From an uncultured Opitutia bacterium (GTDB lineage Bacteria; Verrucomicrobiota; Verrucomicrobiia; Opitutales; UBA953), in NCBI GenBank assembly GCA_903921665.1, contig CAIXQT010000124.1, forward strand, positions 1 through 7,659: 7,659 nucleotides of DNA, given 5' to 3'. Each line of letters opens with the position of its first letter. Within the stretch, counting starts at the first letter, position 1. Positions 1-6,833 of the stretch are shown here, in pieces. The translations under genes and the position numbers were made by a program. The notes under the pieces are model-generated. The model worked only from the letters and a program-made list of their open reading frames with translations, ran no database searches and had not been told where the DNA came from.

Positions 1-902
1 AGGCTGGCGAGGAGCGAGCTGACCGGCTGACGGTAGGTGAGCACGCGGGTGCTGTCGGTCTGGAGCGCCGCGACGATGAGGTCATACATCACTTTGATCT
101 CGTCCTTACCGGCGAGGCCGGGCTTGGGCGGAGGGAAGGGGGCCTTGGCCTTGGGGCGGTCCAGCCACTGTTCGTCCTTGGAGAGTCGTAGTTCGATGTC
201 GCGGACGCTCTGGAAGTATTCGTCGAGCTTGTCGGCATCGCTGCGCGAAAGCCCCCGGCGGACGCGGGCCGCATCTTCGAGGACGACGTCAAGCACGCTG
301 CGCTGCTCGGCGAGCATGGCCTGTCGTTGGGCGAGGGGCATGGTCTCGTCGGAAAACAACCGGTGGTAGGCGGCGACGGGGTTCTCGTGGCCGATCAGCG
401 GCTTGCCGCGGGCGTCCCAGGCCATCGAGCCCGGGCCGTGGCCGGAATCCAGCGCGTTGGCGCAATCGAGGCGGATGGAGCCGTAACGTGTGTTCATCCC
501 GAGCTTCGCAGCGGCGACTTGGTCGGCGGAGATGCCGTTGTGGAAGCTCTGGCCGGGCTCGGAGTAGCGGTTCGCCCCTGTCAGCCAGAAGGTGCTGCCC
601 CAGTGGGCCTCGTCGCTGAACTTGTTCGAAAGCCCTTGGACGAGGGTGAAGTCCTTCTTGTGTTCGGCGAGCGGGGCGAGTCCGGCCGGCAGGGCGTAGT
701 CGGCTCCGGTATCCTTGAGGGACGGGAACCAAGTCTCATTGGTCACGCCGTAGCCGAAGCCGAGGAAGACCATGCGCTTGGGCTGCGTCGAAGGTTTCTC
801 GGCGGCGAAGGCCTTGAAGCCCAGCGAGCTCAGCGCGGGTAGGGCGATCAGCGTGCCGGCGGCGCGCAGGAAGTGGCGGCGGCTGAGGTCGGTTCGGCTC
901 AT
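1..902 (-). CDS. DUF1552 family Tat-exported protein, 3' end cut by window edge
   Basis: The open frame runs without a stop from an ATG at 902 to the window edge, giving 300 visible residues; the C-terminus is missing. The N-terminus has a twin-arginine signal: SRRHFLRAAG at residues 7-16, a hydrophobic stretch, and a likely cleavage site after AFA (31-33). Export folded through Tat is therefore expected. The rest matches the DUF1552 pattern: VFLGFGYGVTNETWFP (45-60), a segment with HWGSTFWLTG (100-109), SRSDADKLDEYF (219-230) and TDSTRVLTYRQP (282-293). The start overlaps the stop of the upstream di-heme gene as ATGA. No Shine-Dalgarno sequence is visible, so translation probably depends on coupling. 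DUF1552 has no established activity, although its layout resembles DUF1501 and sulfatase/phosphatase-like secreted proteins (inference). It is a paralog of the gene at the right edge. Family call strong; function unknown. Confidence 0.92.
   Translation of the reverse strand, partial: MSRTDLSRRHFLRAAGTLIALPALSSLGFKAFAAEKPSTQPKRMVFLGFGYGVTNETWFPSLKDTGADYALPAGLAPLAEHKKDFTLVQGLSNKFSDEAHWGSTFWLTGANRYSEPGQSFHNGISADQVAAAKLGMNTRYGSIRLDCANALDSGHGPGSMAWDARGKPLIGHENPVAAYHRLFSDETMPLAQRQAMLAEQRSVLDVVLEDAARVRRGLSRSDADKLDEYFQSVRDIELRLSKDEQWLDRPKAKAPFPPPKPGLAGKDEIKVMYDLIVAALQTDSTRVLTYRQPVSSLLAS
899..902 (-). other. ATGA stop/start overlap coupling the DUF1592 and DUF1552 genes
   Basis: On the minus strand the last codons of the di-heme gene read AAA TGA, and the TGA shares bases with the ATG of the DUF1552 gene (ATG at 902-900, TGA at 901-899). 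The region just upstream (ACTTTCCAAACCAA) has no purine-rich ribosome binding site. Termination-reinitiation is therefore the likely way the second gene is translated, which would link the amounts of the two proteins. Confidence 0.9.
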
Positions 903-3900
903 TTGGTTTGGAAAGTTTCGGAGAGGACGAGGGCGCGGAGGAAGGCTGACATCTGATAGTCTTTGGCCTGCGCTTCCGTGAGGATGGTCGTGGCGAGCGG
1001 TTCGTCGAGGAAGCCGAACGGTCGGCCTAGTCCGTATTCGACCAGGGCCTCGGTGAAGCCGCGGCCGAACTTGTCCGGGTGGGCGGCGATCTGGTCGCGG
1101 AGTTCGAAGTAGTCCTTGAAGCTGGCTCCTTTGTAGAAAGCGCCGGCCGGGCTGATGGGCCAGGTCTTGCTGCCGAACCCTTTCTTTTCATAGGTCTCCG
1201 TGGTCCGCCACTTGCCGGTCGCGTTGAAGTTCTCCAGCCCGAAGCCGACGGGGTCGATCTTGCGGTGGCACTGAGCGCACTGGGGTTGTTCTTGGTGGGC
1301 GGCGAGGCGTTCGCGGGTGGAGAGGAGCTTTGATTCGAGGCGACTGAGTTGCGGGACGTTCGGCGGGGCGGGGGGCGGCGGTTCGTGGAGGAGTTTGCGC
1401 AGGATCCAGGCGCCGCGCTCGACGGGGCTGGTGTCGCGACCGTTGCTGCCCATGGCGAGGACGGCGGCCATGCCGAGCAGACCGCCGCGGGGTGAATCAT
1501 TGGGGAGCGTCACCTTGCGGAAGGCGTCGCCGCTCACCTCGCTCAAGCCGTAGTAATCGGCGAGCAGGCCGTTGATCACCACATAGTCACTCTTGAGCAG
1601 GCGGTTGAGGCTATCGCCGTGGCGTAGGATATAGTCGACGGTCTGATAGACTTCGTTGCGGGCGGCGGCTTTGGTGCTGTCGTCGAAATCCTTATGCAGC
1701 TTGGTGTCGAACTGGAAGAAATCGAGGCGATGCAGGCCCAGCCACTGATGCGTGAACCCGGTGATGAAGGAGGACGACTTCGGGTCGGCGATCAGGCGGT
1801 CGACCTGCGCGCTCAGGATGGCGGGCTGGTGCAACGTGTTTTGCTGGGCCAGGCGCAGGAGCTCGGCGTCCGGCGGCGCGCTCCAGAGGAAGTAGGACAG
1901 ACGGGCGGCGAGTTCGAGGTCGTCGAGACGTCGGCGTTGTTTTTCTACGCCAGGTTCCTGCAGGTAGAGGAAGCCAGGCGAGGCCAGGATCACGCTCAAC
2001 GGCTGCTTCAGGGCCGTCGTCAGGGAATCGCCGGCCGCGCGGCGCTTGGCGAAGAGGGTGACGAGCTTATCGACATACTCCGGTGCCGGCGTCTTCCCGC
2101 GGAAGGCGCGTAGGGCGAAGCGGGTCAGCACTGAGCGGGCATAGTCAGTCTCAGCTACGCCTTCGGGGGCGGTAGGAATCGCGGCTTCGACCGCCGTGCC
2201 GCGACGGCGGGCATCGACGGCTTCCCATTCGACCCAGTCGACCCAGAGGGCGGCGGGTGGACCGACGCCGGTGGCTTTGCGGGCCGCTTCGTAGGTTTCG
2301 TTGTCGTTGCGGATGTCGCGCTTCTCGCGGAAGACGAAAGAACGCGGACCGGTGGCCGTGATCGAGACCGGTATCTCGATGGTCTGGGGGGCTGCGGTCG
2401 TCCCCGTGACCTGGAAGGTGCGGACGAACGCAAACGGCTCGTCCTTGGTGCGCGTACCCATCTCCAGATAGTGTCGCGCGGCAGGCGTACCGGCGATCGC
2501 CCCGACGCGGAGGCGCAGGAGGTATTCACCGGTCGGCACCGGGTCTCGCTTCGTCTTGTCCCAGTCCGTCGAGACATCGGGCGGCAGCGCGATGACTTCT
2601 TCCTTGTGCGTCTCGAAGATATTCAGCGTCGCACCCGTCTTATTGAGAGGGTCCTCCAGATAGCGCCGGAAGCCCGGGCCGTGTCGTTCGAAGACCGAGA
2701 CGCGGAACTTGGCCTCCTGCGCATCGGGGATGCCCTTGCCGAAGGCGGACGGGGGCTTGGAGCGGTCGGAGTCGAGGTAGGCCTTGGCGACGGTATAACC
2801 GCCGAGGTAATAGCCGTTATAGGTCCCGCCGACGACACGATTAGCCAGGACTTCCGTTTCGCGGTGATCGAAGGTCACGGGCGACGGCCCGCCGTTCACG
2901 ATCTCGACCCAATCGATCCAAAGGGCGAACTCAGGCCCGACCCCGTTGCGCCTGAGGGCTTCGCCGAAGATCTGGAGGGCCCGTTCATTGGAATCGAAGG
3001 AGCCGCGCTCGCGCAGGAAGAAGCCGCGGGTGCCGCCGGTGGTGATCGTCACCGGGATTTCCAGGACCTGCGGTTTTGCCATCGTGCCGATCACTTCATG
3101 GGTGCTGGCGACCGCGCCGTGCATCGGGCCGAACTCGACGAAGTGACGCGACTTAGGCGTATCGGCCGTCGCCGCTATCCGGACGCGAATGGTATATTTA
3201 CCCGCCGGCCAACCGCCGGGGATGCTGAACGGCTGGTAGGGGTTAGCGAAGACGTCCGCGTAGGTGAGGAAAGAGCCGGACTTTGTCGCCGGGTTCGCCA
3301 GGTAGGCGCGCTGCTGAGGCGCGGAGTGCACCCAGTTGCGGCGGCCTTGTTCGTCGGCATGGATCGCATCGAGGTAGCCGAACTTCTCCGGGCTGGGCGC
3401 GCCGGGGATGCGTTGCCACTGGTAATAGCGGTAGGTCGCGTTGCCTTTCTTCTCGGCCGCGATGGTCGCGACGAGCGCGGCGTTTTCGGGACGGGCCGCC
3501 GCCTCATCGACCGCCTTGGTCCAGGCGGCATAACGTTCATGGCAATCGACGCGGTCGGCGTAAGACTTGGTGATGCGCGGGTTCGCGTAATCTTCTGCTT
3601 CGAAACGCACCTTCAGTTCGGGCGTCTGGCGGCCGTAGCGGATGACGTGTTCGTCGATGGCCTGTCGGCCGAGCGCGAGGTATTGCTCGAACTGGTCCGA
3701 CGACATGAAGAGCGAGGCCCCCACCGTGTCGAAAGAGCCGGCTCCGCCGTCGGCCGGGAGTTCGTTGACGGACATGTCCACCCCGAGCAGGTCGCGGAGG
3801 GTGTTCTTGTACTCGCGTCGGTTCAGGCGACGCATCGTGATCTGCCCGTTAGCGTCACCGATCGTCTTACGGGCGGTCACGAGCGTGCCCGAAAGCATCT

Positions 3901-4192
3901 CGAGGAAATCGGCTTTCGCGACCGGGGCCGGCTGTTTGGAGTCATCGGGCGGCATCTCGCCCGAATTGACCTGGTTGAGGATCTTCTGCCAGCGGTCTGC
4001 GAGCTGGACCGTGTCGAGCTTCAGGGCGATGTCGTCGAGGCGAAGCTTACCTTTCTGCTTATCCGCGTTGTGACACTCGACGCAGTATTCCTTGAGGAAT
4101 GCCCGGTGCTTCTCGTCGATACGCGCTTCCGGCGCCGCGCCGAAAGCCAGCGTGGCGAGGAAGGGGAGGAGGGTGAGGCGACGCAGGGGCAT
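899..4192 (-). CDS. Secreted di-heme DUF1592/DUF1588-type planctomycete cytochrome protein
   Basis: This is a 1097-residue exported protein. The ATG at 4192 is chosen over a GTG at 4204 because GAGG lies 6 nt before the ATG and MPLRRLTLLPFLATLAFGAA then forms a clean Sec signal. Domains in order, by motif recognition: PSCyt1 with heme motif CVECH (37-41); DUF1587 around MRRLNRREYKNTLRDLLGVD (120-139); two related beta-rich modules (about 331-433 and 554-657), each ending in ALW-DWVE; DUF1595 (about 685-745); DUF1592 (about 755-880); DUF1588 with SPRGGLLGMAAVLAMGSNG (900-918) and a second heme motif CAQCH (972-976) followed by RKIDPVGFGLENF; and DUF1585 at the C-terminus. The length is on the long side for the family because of the duplicated module. 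The family is common in Planctomycetota and Verrucomicrobiota. An envelope electron-transfer or oxidative role is inferred from the two CxxCH sites; no substrate is known. It is coupled to the downstream DUF1552 gene. Confidence 0.95.
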   Translation of the reverse strand: MPLRRLTLLPFLATLAFGAAPEARIDEKHRAFLKEYCVECHNADKQKGKLRLDDIALKLDTVQLADRWQKILNQVNSGEMPPDDSKQPAPVAKADFLEMLSGTLVTARKTIGDANGQITMRRLNRREYKNTLRDLLGVDMSVNELPADGGAGSFDTVGASLFMSSDQFEQYLALGRQAIDEHVIRYGRQTPELKVRFEAEDYANPRITKSYADRVDCHERYAAWTKAVDEAAARPENAALVATIAAEKKGNATYRYYQWQRIPGAPSPEKFGYLDAIHADEQGRRNWVHSAPQQRAYLANPATKSGSFLTYADVFANPYQPFSIPGGWPAGKYTIRVRIAATADTPKSRHFVEFGPMHGAVASTHEVIGTMAKPQVLEIPVTITTGGTRGFFLRERGSFDSNERALQIFGEALRRNGVGPEFALWIDWVEIVNGGPSPVTFDHRETEVLANRVVGGTYNGYYLGGYTVAKAYLDSDRSKPPSAFGKGIPDAQEAKFRVSVFERHGPGFRRYLEDPLNKTGATLNIFETHKEEVIALPPDVSTDWDKTKRDPVPTGEYLLRLRVGAIAGTPAARHYLEMGTRTKDEPFAFVRTFQVTGTTAAPQTIEIPVSITATGPRSFVFREKRDIRNDNETYEAARKATGVGPPAALWVDWVEWEAVDARRRGTAVEAAIPTAPEGVAETDYARSVLTRFALRAFRGKTPAPEYVDKLVTLFAKRRAAGDSLTTALKQPLSVILASPGFLYLQEPGVEKQRRRLDDLELAARLSYFLWSAPPDAELLRLAQQNTLHQPAILSAQVDRLIADPKSSSFITGFTHQWLGLHRLDFFQFDTKLHKDFDDSTKAAARNEVYQTVDYILRHGDSLNRLLKSDYVVINGLLADYYGLSEVSGDAFRKVTLPNDSPRGGLLGMAAVLAMGSNGRDTSPVERGAWILRKLLHEPPPPAPPNVPQLSRLESKLLSTRERLAAHQEQPQCAQCHRKIDPVGFGLENFNATGKWRTTETYEKKGFGSKTWPISPAGAFYKGASFKDYFELRDQIAAHPDKFGRGFTEALVEYGLGRPFGFLDEPLATTILTEAQAKDYQMSAFLRALVLSETFQTK

Positions 4193-4198
4193 GTCGGA

Positions 4199-4202
4199 CC
4201 TC
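4199..4202 (-). promoter_or_regulatory. Ribosome binding site (GAGG) fixing the start of the di-heme gene
   Basis: The minus strand reads GTGAGGTCCGACATG. GAGG sits 6 nt before the ATG at 4192, a normal Shine-Dalgarno distance. The in-frame GTG at 4204 overlaps this site and would add MRSD before the signal peptide, so it is judged not to be the start. Confidence 0.7.
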
Positions 4203-4230
4203 ACTAGGTTGGTGGCTGCCCGGGCGGAAG

Positions 4231-4251
4231 CCAGCCCGTCCTCGCGGCTGG
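4231..4251. other. Small hairpin in the spacer between the SGNH and di-heme genes
   Basis: CCAGCC at 4231-4236 pairs with GGCTGG at 4246-4251 around a 9-nt loop. It lies in the 78-bp spacer between the SGNH stop and the di-heme start. No T-run follows on the minus strand, so it is not a convincing intrinsic terminator. In a GC-rich spacer a 6-bp stem can occur by chance. Nothing else recognisable, including a clear promoter, was seen in this spacer. Confidence 0.3.
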
Positions 4252-4270
4252 GGGCATCAAAATCGTGCGT

Positions 4271-4951
4271 TTATTTCCAGGTCTCCCGGACCACGCGCTC
4301 CCACTCGTCGGCCATGAGCTGATGGCCGCGGTAGGTCGGGTGGACGCTATCCCAGACCCAATAGTCGTCGGCGGTCTTGGCGGCGGCGTCATCAAAGAGT
4401 TTCTGCAGCCGCACGAGGGCGGCGCCATGTTTCTGGGCGAGCTTGGCCACGATGGCCTGCCGTGCGACGATGCTTTCCGGTACGGGCTTTCCAGGGTGGC
4501 GGACGAATGGCTCCATCAGCACGAGCATGAGCTTAGGGTTCTGGGCCCGGGCTTCGGTCAGGATCTTGTCGTAGGCGGCCTCGTAGGCTTCGAGCGGGAC
4601 GCCCTTGCTGTGATCGTTCACGCCGACCATCACCGATAGGAGGTCGGGCTTGAGGGCGAGAGTGTCCTTGGTCCAGCGATTCTGGAGGTGGAGCACGGTA
4701 TTGCCGCTCACCCCGCGATTGAAGAAGTCGAGCTTACGCTCCGGGAAGGCCGCCCCATGGCGCGCCGCGATGATGAACGCGTAGCCGTGGCCGAGGATGT
4801 GGTTGGGGTCGAGCGAACGTCCCCTGTTACCGTCCGTGATGGAGTCGCCCTGGAAGAGGATGCGACTCTCCGGACTGAAGGCGGCGATTGGCTCTAGCGC
4901 TCGCGCATCGACGACGAGGGCTAGGAGAAGAAAGGTAAGCAGTTTATTCAT
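4271..4951 (-). CDS. Secreted SGNH/GDSL-family hydrolase (probable esterase)
   Basis: The 226-residue protein has all four blocks of the SGNH hydrolase fold: GDSITDG (35-41) with the nucleophile Ser37; NRGVSGN (78-84) giving the oxyanion-hole Gly; GVND (110-113) with Asn112; and DSVH (201-204) with the catalytic Asp201 and His204. The full catalytic set is present, so it should be active. The N-terminus MNKLLTFLLLALVVDARA looks like a Sec signal with cleavage after ARA (16-18), placing the enzyme in the periplasm or outside. It resembles the small single-domain SGNH enzymes that include carbohydrate deacetylases. Removal of acetyl groups from a polysaccharide is a reasonable guess, but the substrate cannot be read from sequence. 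No strong Shine-Dalgarno precedes the ATG. It lies 108 bp after the propeller lipoprotein gene and 78 bp before the di-heme gene, all in one direction, so co-transcription is possible. Confidence 0.93.
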   Translation of the reverse strand: MNKLLTFLLLALVVDARALEPIAAFSPESRILFQGDSITDGNRGRSLDPNHILGHGYAFIIAARHGAAFPERKLDFFNRGVSGNTVLHLQNRWTKDTLALKPDLLSVMVGVNDHSKGVPLEAYEAAYDKILTEARAQNPKLMLVLMEPFVRHPGKPVPESIVARQAIVAKLAQKHGAALVRLQKLFDDAAAKTADDYWVWDSVHPTYRGHQLMADEWERVVRETWK

Positions 4952-5000
4952 GCTAAAGAAGCGGGGGACTAACCCGTTAAGACACCAGGGTGGGGGAAAG

Positions 5001-5020
5001 GTTGGAAAGTGTTTTCCAGC
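5001..5020 (-). terminator. Hairpin after the lipoprotein gene, possible weak terminator
   Basis: TGGAAA at 5003-5008 pairs with TTTCCA at 5013-5018 around GTGT. One wobble and one GC pair extend the stem to 5001-5020. On the transcribed minus strand it is followed by CTTTCCCCC rather than a U-run. Further out, G-runs upstream can pair with the C-run downstream with small bulges, which makes a longer stem. It sits about 40 nt past the lipoprotein stop. It could be a weak terminator, an mRNA 3'-end stabiliser or chance structure. Confidence 0.35.
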
Positions 5021-5023
5021 CTA

Positions 5024-5051
5024 CCCCTATCCCGACCCCTGCCCCCAACCC
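5024..5051 (-). other. G-quadruplex-type G-run tract on the coding strand
   Basis: Five C-runs on the plus strand (5024-5027, 5031-5033, 5036-5039, 5042-5046, 5049-5051) are separated by only 2-3 bases. On the minus (RNA-like) strand they read as G3-5 runs with 2-3 nt loops, which meets the usual G3+N1-7 quadruplex rule with one run to spare. It lies 8 nt past the lipoprotein stop. The 5024-5027 run can also pair with the C-run near 4992-4995, so a quadruplex and the longer form of the neighbouring hairpin would compete. A role in transcript ending or stability is inference. Confidence 0.6.
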
Positions 5052-5059
5052 TAAGGTCC

Positions 5060-5974
5060 TTACAGCGCGAGGAAGACGAGCTCGCCCGCCTTGCTGTCGG
5101 GGACGATGAGCACGCCGGCTTTTTCGTCCAGAAAGTGGTCGGCGGCGGACTTGAGGCCCTGGCCGAGTTCCTTGGGGGCCGAACCGTCGGCTTCGTAGCG
5201 GGTGACGCGGCCGGTCATGACTTCGGAGATGTAGAACCGACCCTTGGAGTCGTGGACGATGCCGTCGCCGGAGCGGTGGCCCTTGGCGAGGGTCTTCCAC
5301 TTGCCCTTGTTGTATTCGAGCACGTCGCCGGTGAAGAACTCGGCGATGCGGATCCGTCCGTTGGCCATCACGTCGATGCCGTTCGGGTTGAGCATCTTGG
5401 CGGTCGGGGCGATGACTTCGGTGACCTTGCCTTCGAGCGTGACCTGGAAGACGCGGGCGACGACGGGGATGGCCTTATGCTCAGGGCTGTCGATGGCGAA
5501 GAGCTTGCCGTCCGCGCCGCGCATCTTGGTGACCGCTCCCATGTCGGTGATCAGCACGCTCTTCTTGTCGGGCGAGACGACGACGTCGTTGAGGAAGGTG
5601 GGCGGCGTGGGGAAAGCGGCCGGGCCGGCGAGGAGGGTCTTCTTGCCCTTGGCGTCGATGGACCAGACTTTATCGAAATCGGCGGTGATAAGACGATTCG
5701 CGACGAAGACGATGCCCTTCGGGTCATCGAGTCCTTCGGTGAGCACCGTCACCTTGTCCCCGTCGACCTTGACGATCTTGCCGTCGCCGTCGCCCGCCTT
5801 GCGGGAGGTGCCCATGAGGGTCACGAAATATTTGCCGCCGAAGCCCTTGGTGACGCTTTCGGGGGTGGCGCCCACGGTGAGGTTGCGCTGGGTGGGGACG
5901 GCTTCCTGGGTCTGGCAGCCGACCAAGGCGAAGGCGGCGAGGAGGGTGAGAAGAGGGGTCTTCATAAGACCCAT
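5060..5974 (-). CDS. SMP-30/gluconolactonase-like beta-propeller lipoprotein
   Basis: The 304-residue protein begins with a lipoprotein signal: hydrophobic LLTLLAAFAL, then lipobox LVGC with the lipidated Cys20. The mature part has repeated short beta-strand blades typical of SMP-30/gluconolactonase/LRE-like six-bladed propellers: DDPKGIVFVANRLITADF (83-100), FLNDVVVSPD (127-136), NPNGIDVMANGRIRIAEF (196-213), SGDGIVHDSKGRFYISEV (235-252) and AADHFLDEKAGVLIVPD (277-293). By analogy with SMP-30, Asn198 and Asp237 are plausible metal-site residues and Glu39 in PES may be a third; this is motif-level inference. Lactonase or another sugar-acid hydrolase activity is possible, but many relatives are only binding propellers. 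The first ATG (5974) is preferred to the in-frame ATG at 5965 because GGAG lies 7 nt before it. That GGAG is inside a perfect palindrome. The gene follows the TauE-like gene by 33 bp, so they are probably co-transcribed. Confidence 0.85.
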   Translation of the reverse strand: MGLMKTPLLTLLAAFALVGCQTQEAVPTQRNLTVGATPESVTKGFGGKYFVTLMGTSRKAGDGDGKIVKVDGDKVTVLTEGLDDPKGIVFVANRLITADFDKVWSIDAKGKKTLLAGPAAFPTPPTFLNDVVVSPDKKSVLITDMGAVTKMRGADGKLFAIDSPEHKAIPVVARVFQVTLEGKVTEVIAPTAKMLNPNGIDVMANGRIRIAEFFTGDVLEYNKGKWKTLAKGHRSGDGIVHDSKGRFYISEVMTGRVTRYEADGSAPKELGQGLKSAADHFLDEKAGVLIVPDSKAGELVFLAL

Positions 5975-5980
5975 ATTTCC

Positions 5981-6000
5981 ACTCCGCCGGCCGGCGGAGT
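5981..6000. promoter_or_regulatory. Perfect 20-bp palindrome containing the lipoprotein ribosome binding site
   Basis: ACTCCGCCGGCCGGCGGAGT is its own exact reverse complement. It fills most of the 33-bp gap between the TauE-like stop (6008) and the lipoprotein start (5974). In RNA it can fold as an 8-bp, mostly GC stem with a GGCC loop. The downstream arm carries GGAG (5985-5982), 7 nt before the start codon, so the folded form would hide the ribosome binding site. It could equally be a binding site for a dimeric regulator. No T-run follows, so it is not a standard terminator. Confidence 0.6.
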
Positions 6001-6007
6001 CAAGCGG

Positions 6008-6778
6008 TCAGCCCACGATGAGCCAGACCGCCGCGAAGGCCGTCAGCCAGGCCAGGACGGACTCGAAGGCGTCCTGCGGCATGCGCTTCAGGAGCTGCCA
6101 CCCGAGCACGATACCGGCGATGACGCCGGGCAGCAGCACGAGGTTGGTCATCAGTGACGGTCCCGTGACAAGTCCAAGGCTGCCGCTGAAGGGCAGTTTG
6201 AAGAGGTTGATGAACAGGAAGAAACGGCAGAAGACTCCGAGGTGTTCTTTCTTCTCGAGGCGTTGGGCGAGCAGGTAGACCGTCATCACCGGGCCGGCGG
6301 CGTTCGCGAGCATCGTCGAGATGCCGGCGATGCCGCCCATGCCCCAGGTGAAGGTGCGGTGGCGGGTCAGCGCGAGGAGCTGTTCGCGACGATGGTGCAG
6401 GACGACGTTGAAGGCCAGCAAAGCCAGGATGAGCACGCCGATGACCACACGGGCTGAGTTGTTGTCGACGCGGTCGAGGAGCGCCCAGCCGAGCAGCACG
6501 CCGATGACCGCGGCGGGGATCATCGGGACGATCTGCTTCCAGCTGCCGCCCTTGCGGTTGATCAGGAAGCCCATGAAGTCGGCCGCGATGAGCATCGGCA
6601 GCACGATGCCGACCGAAGGCTTGGCGTCGAAGATCTTGGCCATGATGACGACGTTGAGCGTCGCGGTGCCAGCGAGACCCGACTTCGAAAGCCCGATGCA
6701 CAGAGCGCCGAAGAGCGCGAGCAGCAGGATCCACCCGTCGGCGGGCAGCAAGGTGTGGCTATGAATCCATTCGATCAT
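6008..6778 (-). CDS. TauE/SafE family membrane transporter (anion exporter-like)
   Basis: The 256-residue protein is almost wholly hydrophobic, with about seven to eight membrane segments (roughly 16-36, 53-73, 83-102, 109-127, 143-170, 182-200, 206-229, 239-255). Family-like features are GLSKSGLAGTATLNVVIMA (29-47) in the first half and the related GMGGIAGISTMLANAAGPVM (146-165) in the second, the internal repeat seen in TauE/SafE proteins (PF01925). Length fits the usual 240-270. Characterised members move sulfite, sulfoacetate or other small sulfur or organic anions across the inner membrane; the substrate here is unknown. GGCGG just before the ATG is a poor ribosome site. The gene is first in the TauE-lipoprotein-SGNH run, downstream of the nested inverted repeat. 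A sulfur-anion role would fit desulfation of polysaccharides, but no sulfatase gene is visible in the window. Confidence 0.9.
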   Translation of the reverse strand: MIEWIHSHTLLPADGWILLLALFGALCIGLSKSGLAGTATLNVVIMAKIFDAKPSVGIVLPMLIAADFMGFLINRKGGSWKQIVPMIPAAVIGVLLGWALLDRVDNNSARVVIGVLILALLAFNVVLHHRREQLLALTRHRTFTWGMGGIAGISTMLANAAGPVMTVYLLAQRLEKKEHLGVFCRFFLFINLFKLPFSGSLGLVTGPSLMTNLVLLPGVIAGIVLGWQLLKRMPQDAFESVLAWLTAFAAVWLIVG

Positions 6779-6833
6779 CCGCCGCAGTGAGTCGGATTAC
6801 GACCCGGCGGGCGAGCGTGTATCCGTAGAACCA

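Noticed and set aside
4202..4204. GTG at 4204 as start of the di-heme gene
   Set aside because: It overlaps the GAGG that fits the ATG at 4192, and it would put acidic MRSD before the signal peptide with no ribosome site of its own.
2471..4207. Long plus-strand open frame (578 codons) opposite the di-heme gene
   Set aside because: It lies wholly antisense to a gene with clear domains and heme motifs. Its product is a low-complexity Arg/Gly/Asp/Val-rich string with no recognisable family, as expected from the GC-rich third-position bias of the real gene.
5024..5054. Telomere-like look of the CCCTAA-type C-run tract
   Set aside because: The spacing and run lengths are irregular, there is no true repeat unit, and the context is an ordinary bacterial spacer; a G-quadruplex motif explains it better.
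5009..6157. Long plus-strand open frame (382 codons) opposite the lipoprotein gene
   Set aside because: It spans two minus-strand genes and their gap, and its product is rich in Gly, Asp, Glu and Val with no motif; it is a shadow of the opposite coding frame.
5244..6278. Second plus-strand open frame (344 codons) over the same region
   Set aside because: It is antisense to the lipoprotein and transporter genes, with Ser/Arg/Pro-rich composition and no domain or plausible ribosome site.
6000..6734. Alternative minus-strand frame overlapping the transporter gene
   Set aside because: Its product is Arg/His/Pro-rich, while the other frame gives a clean multi-pass membrane protein with TauE/SafE repeats.
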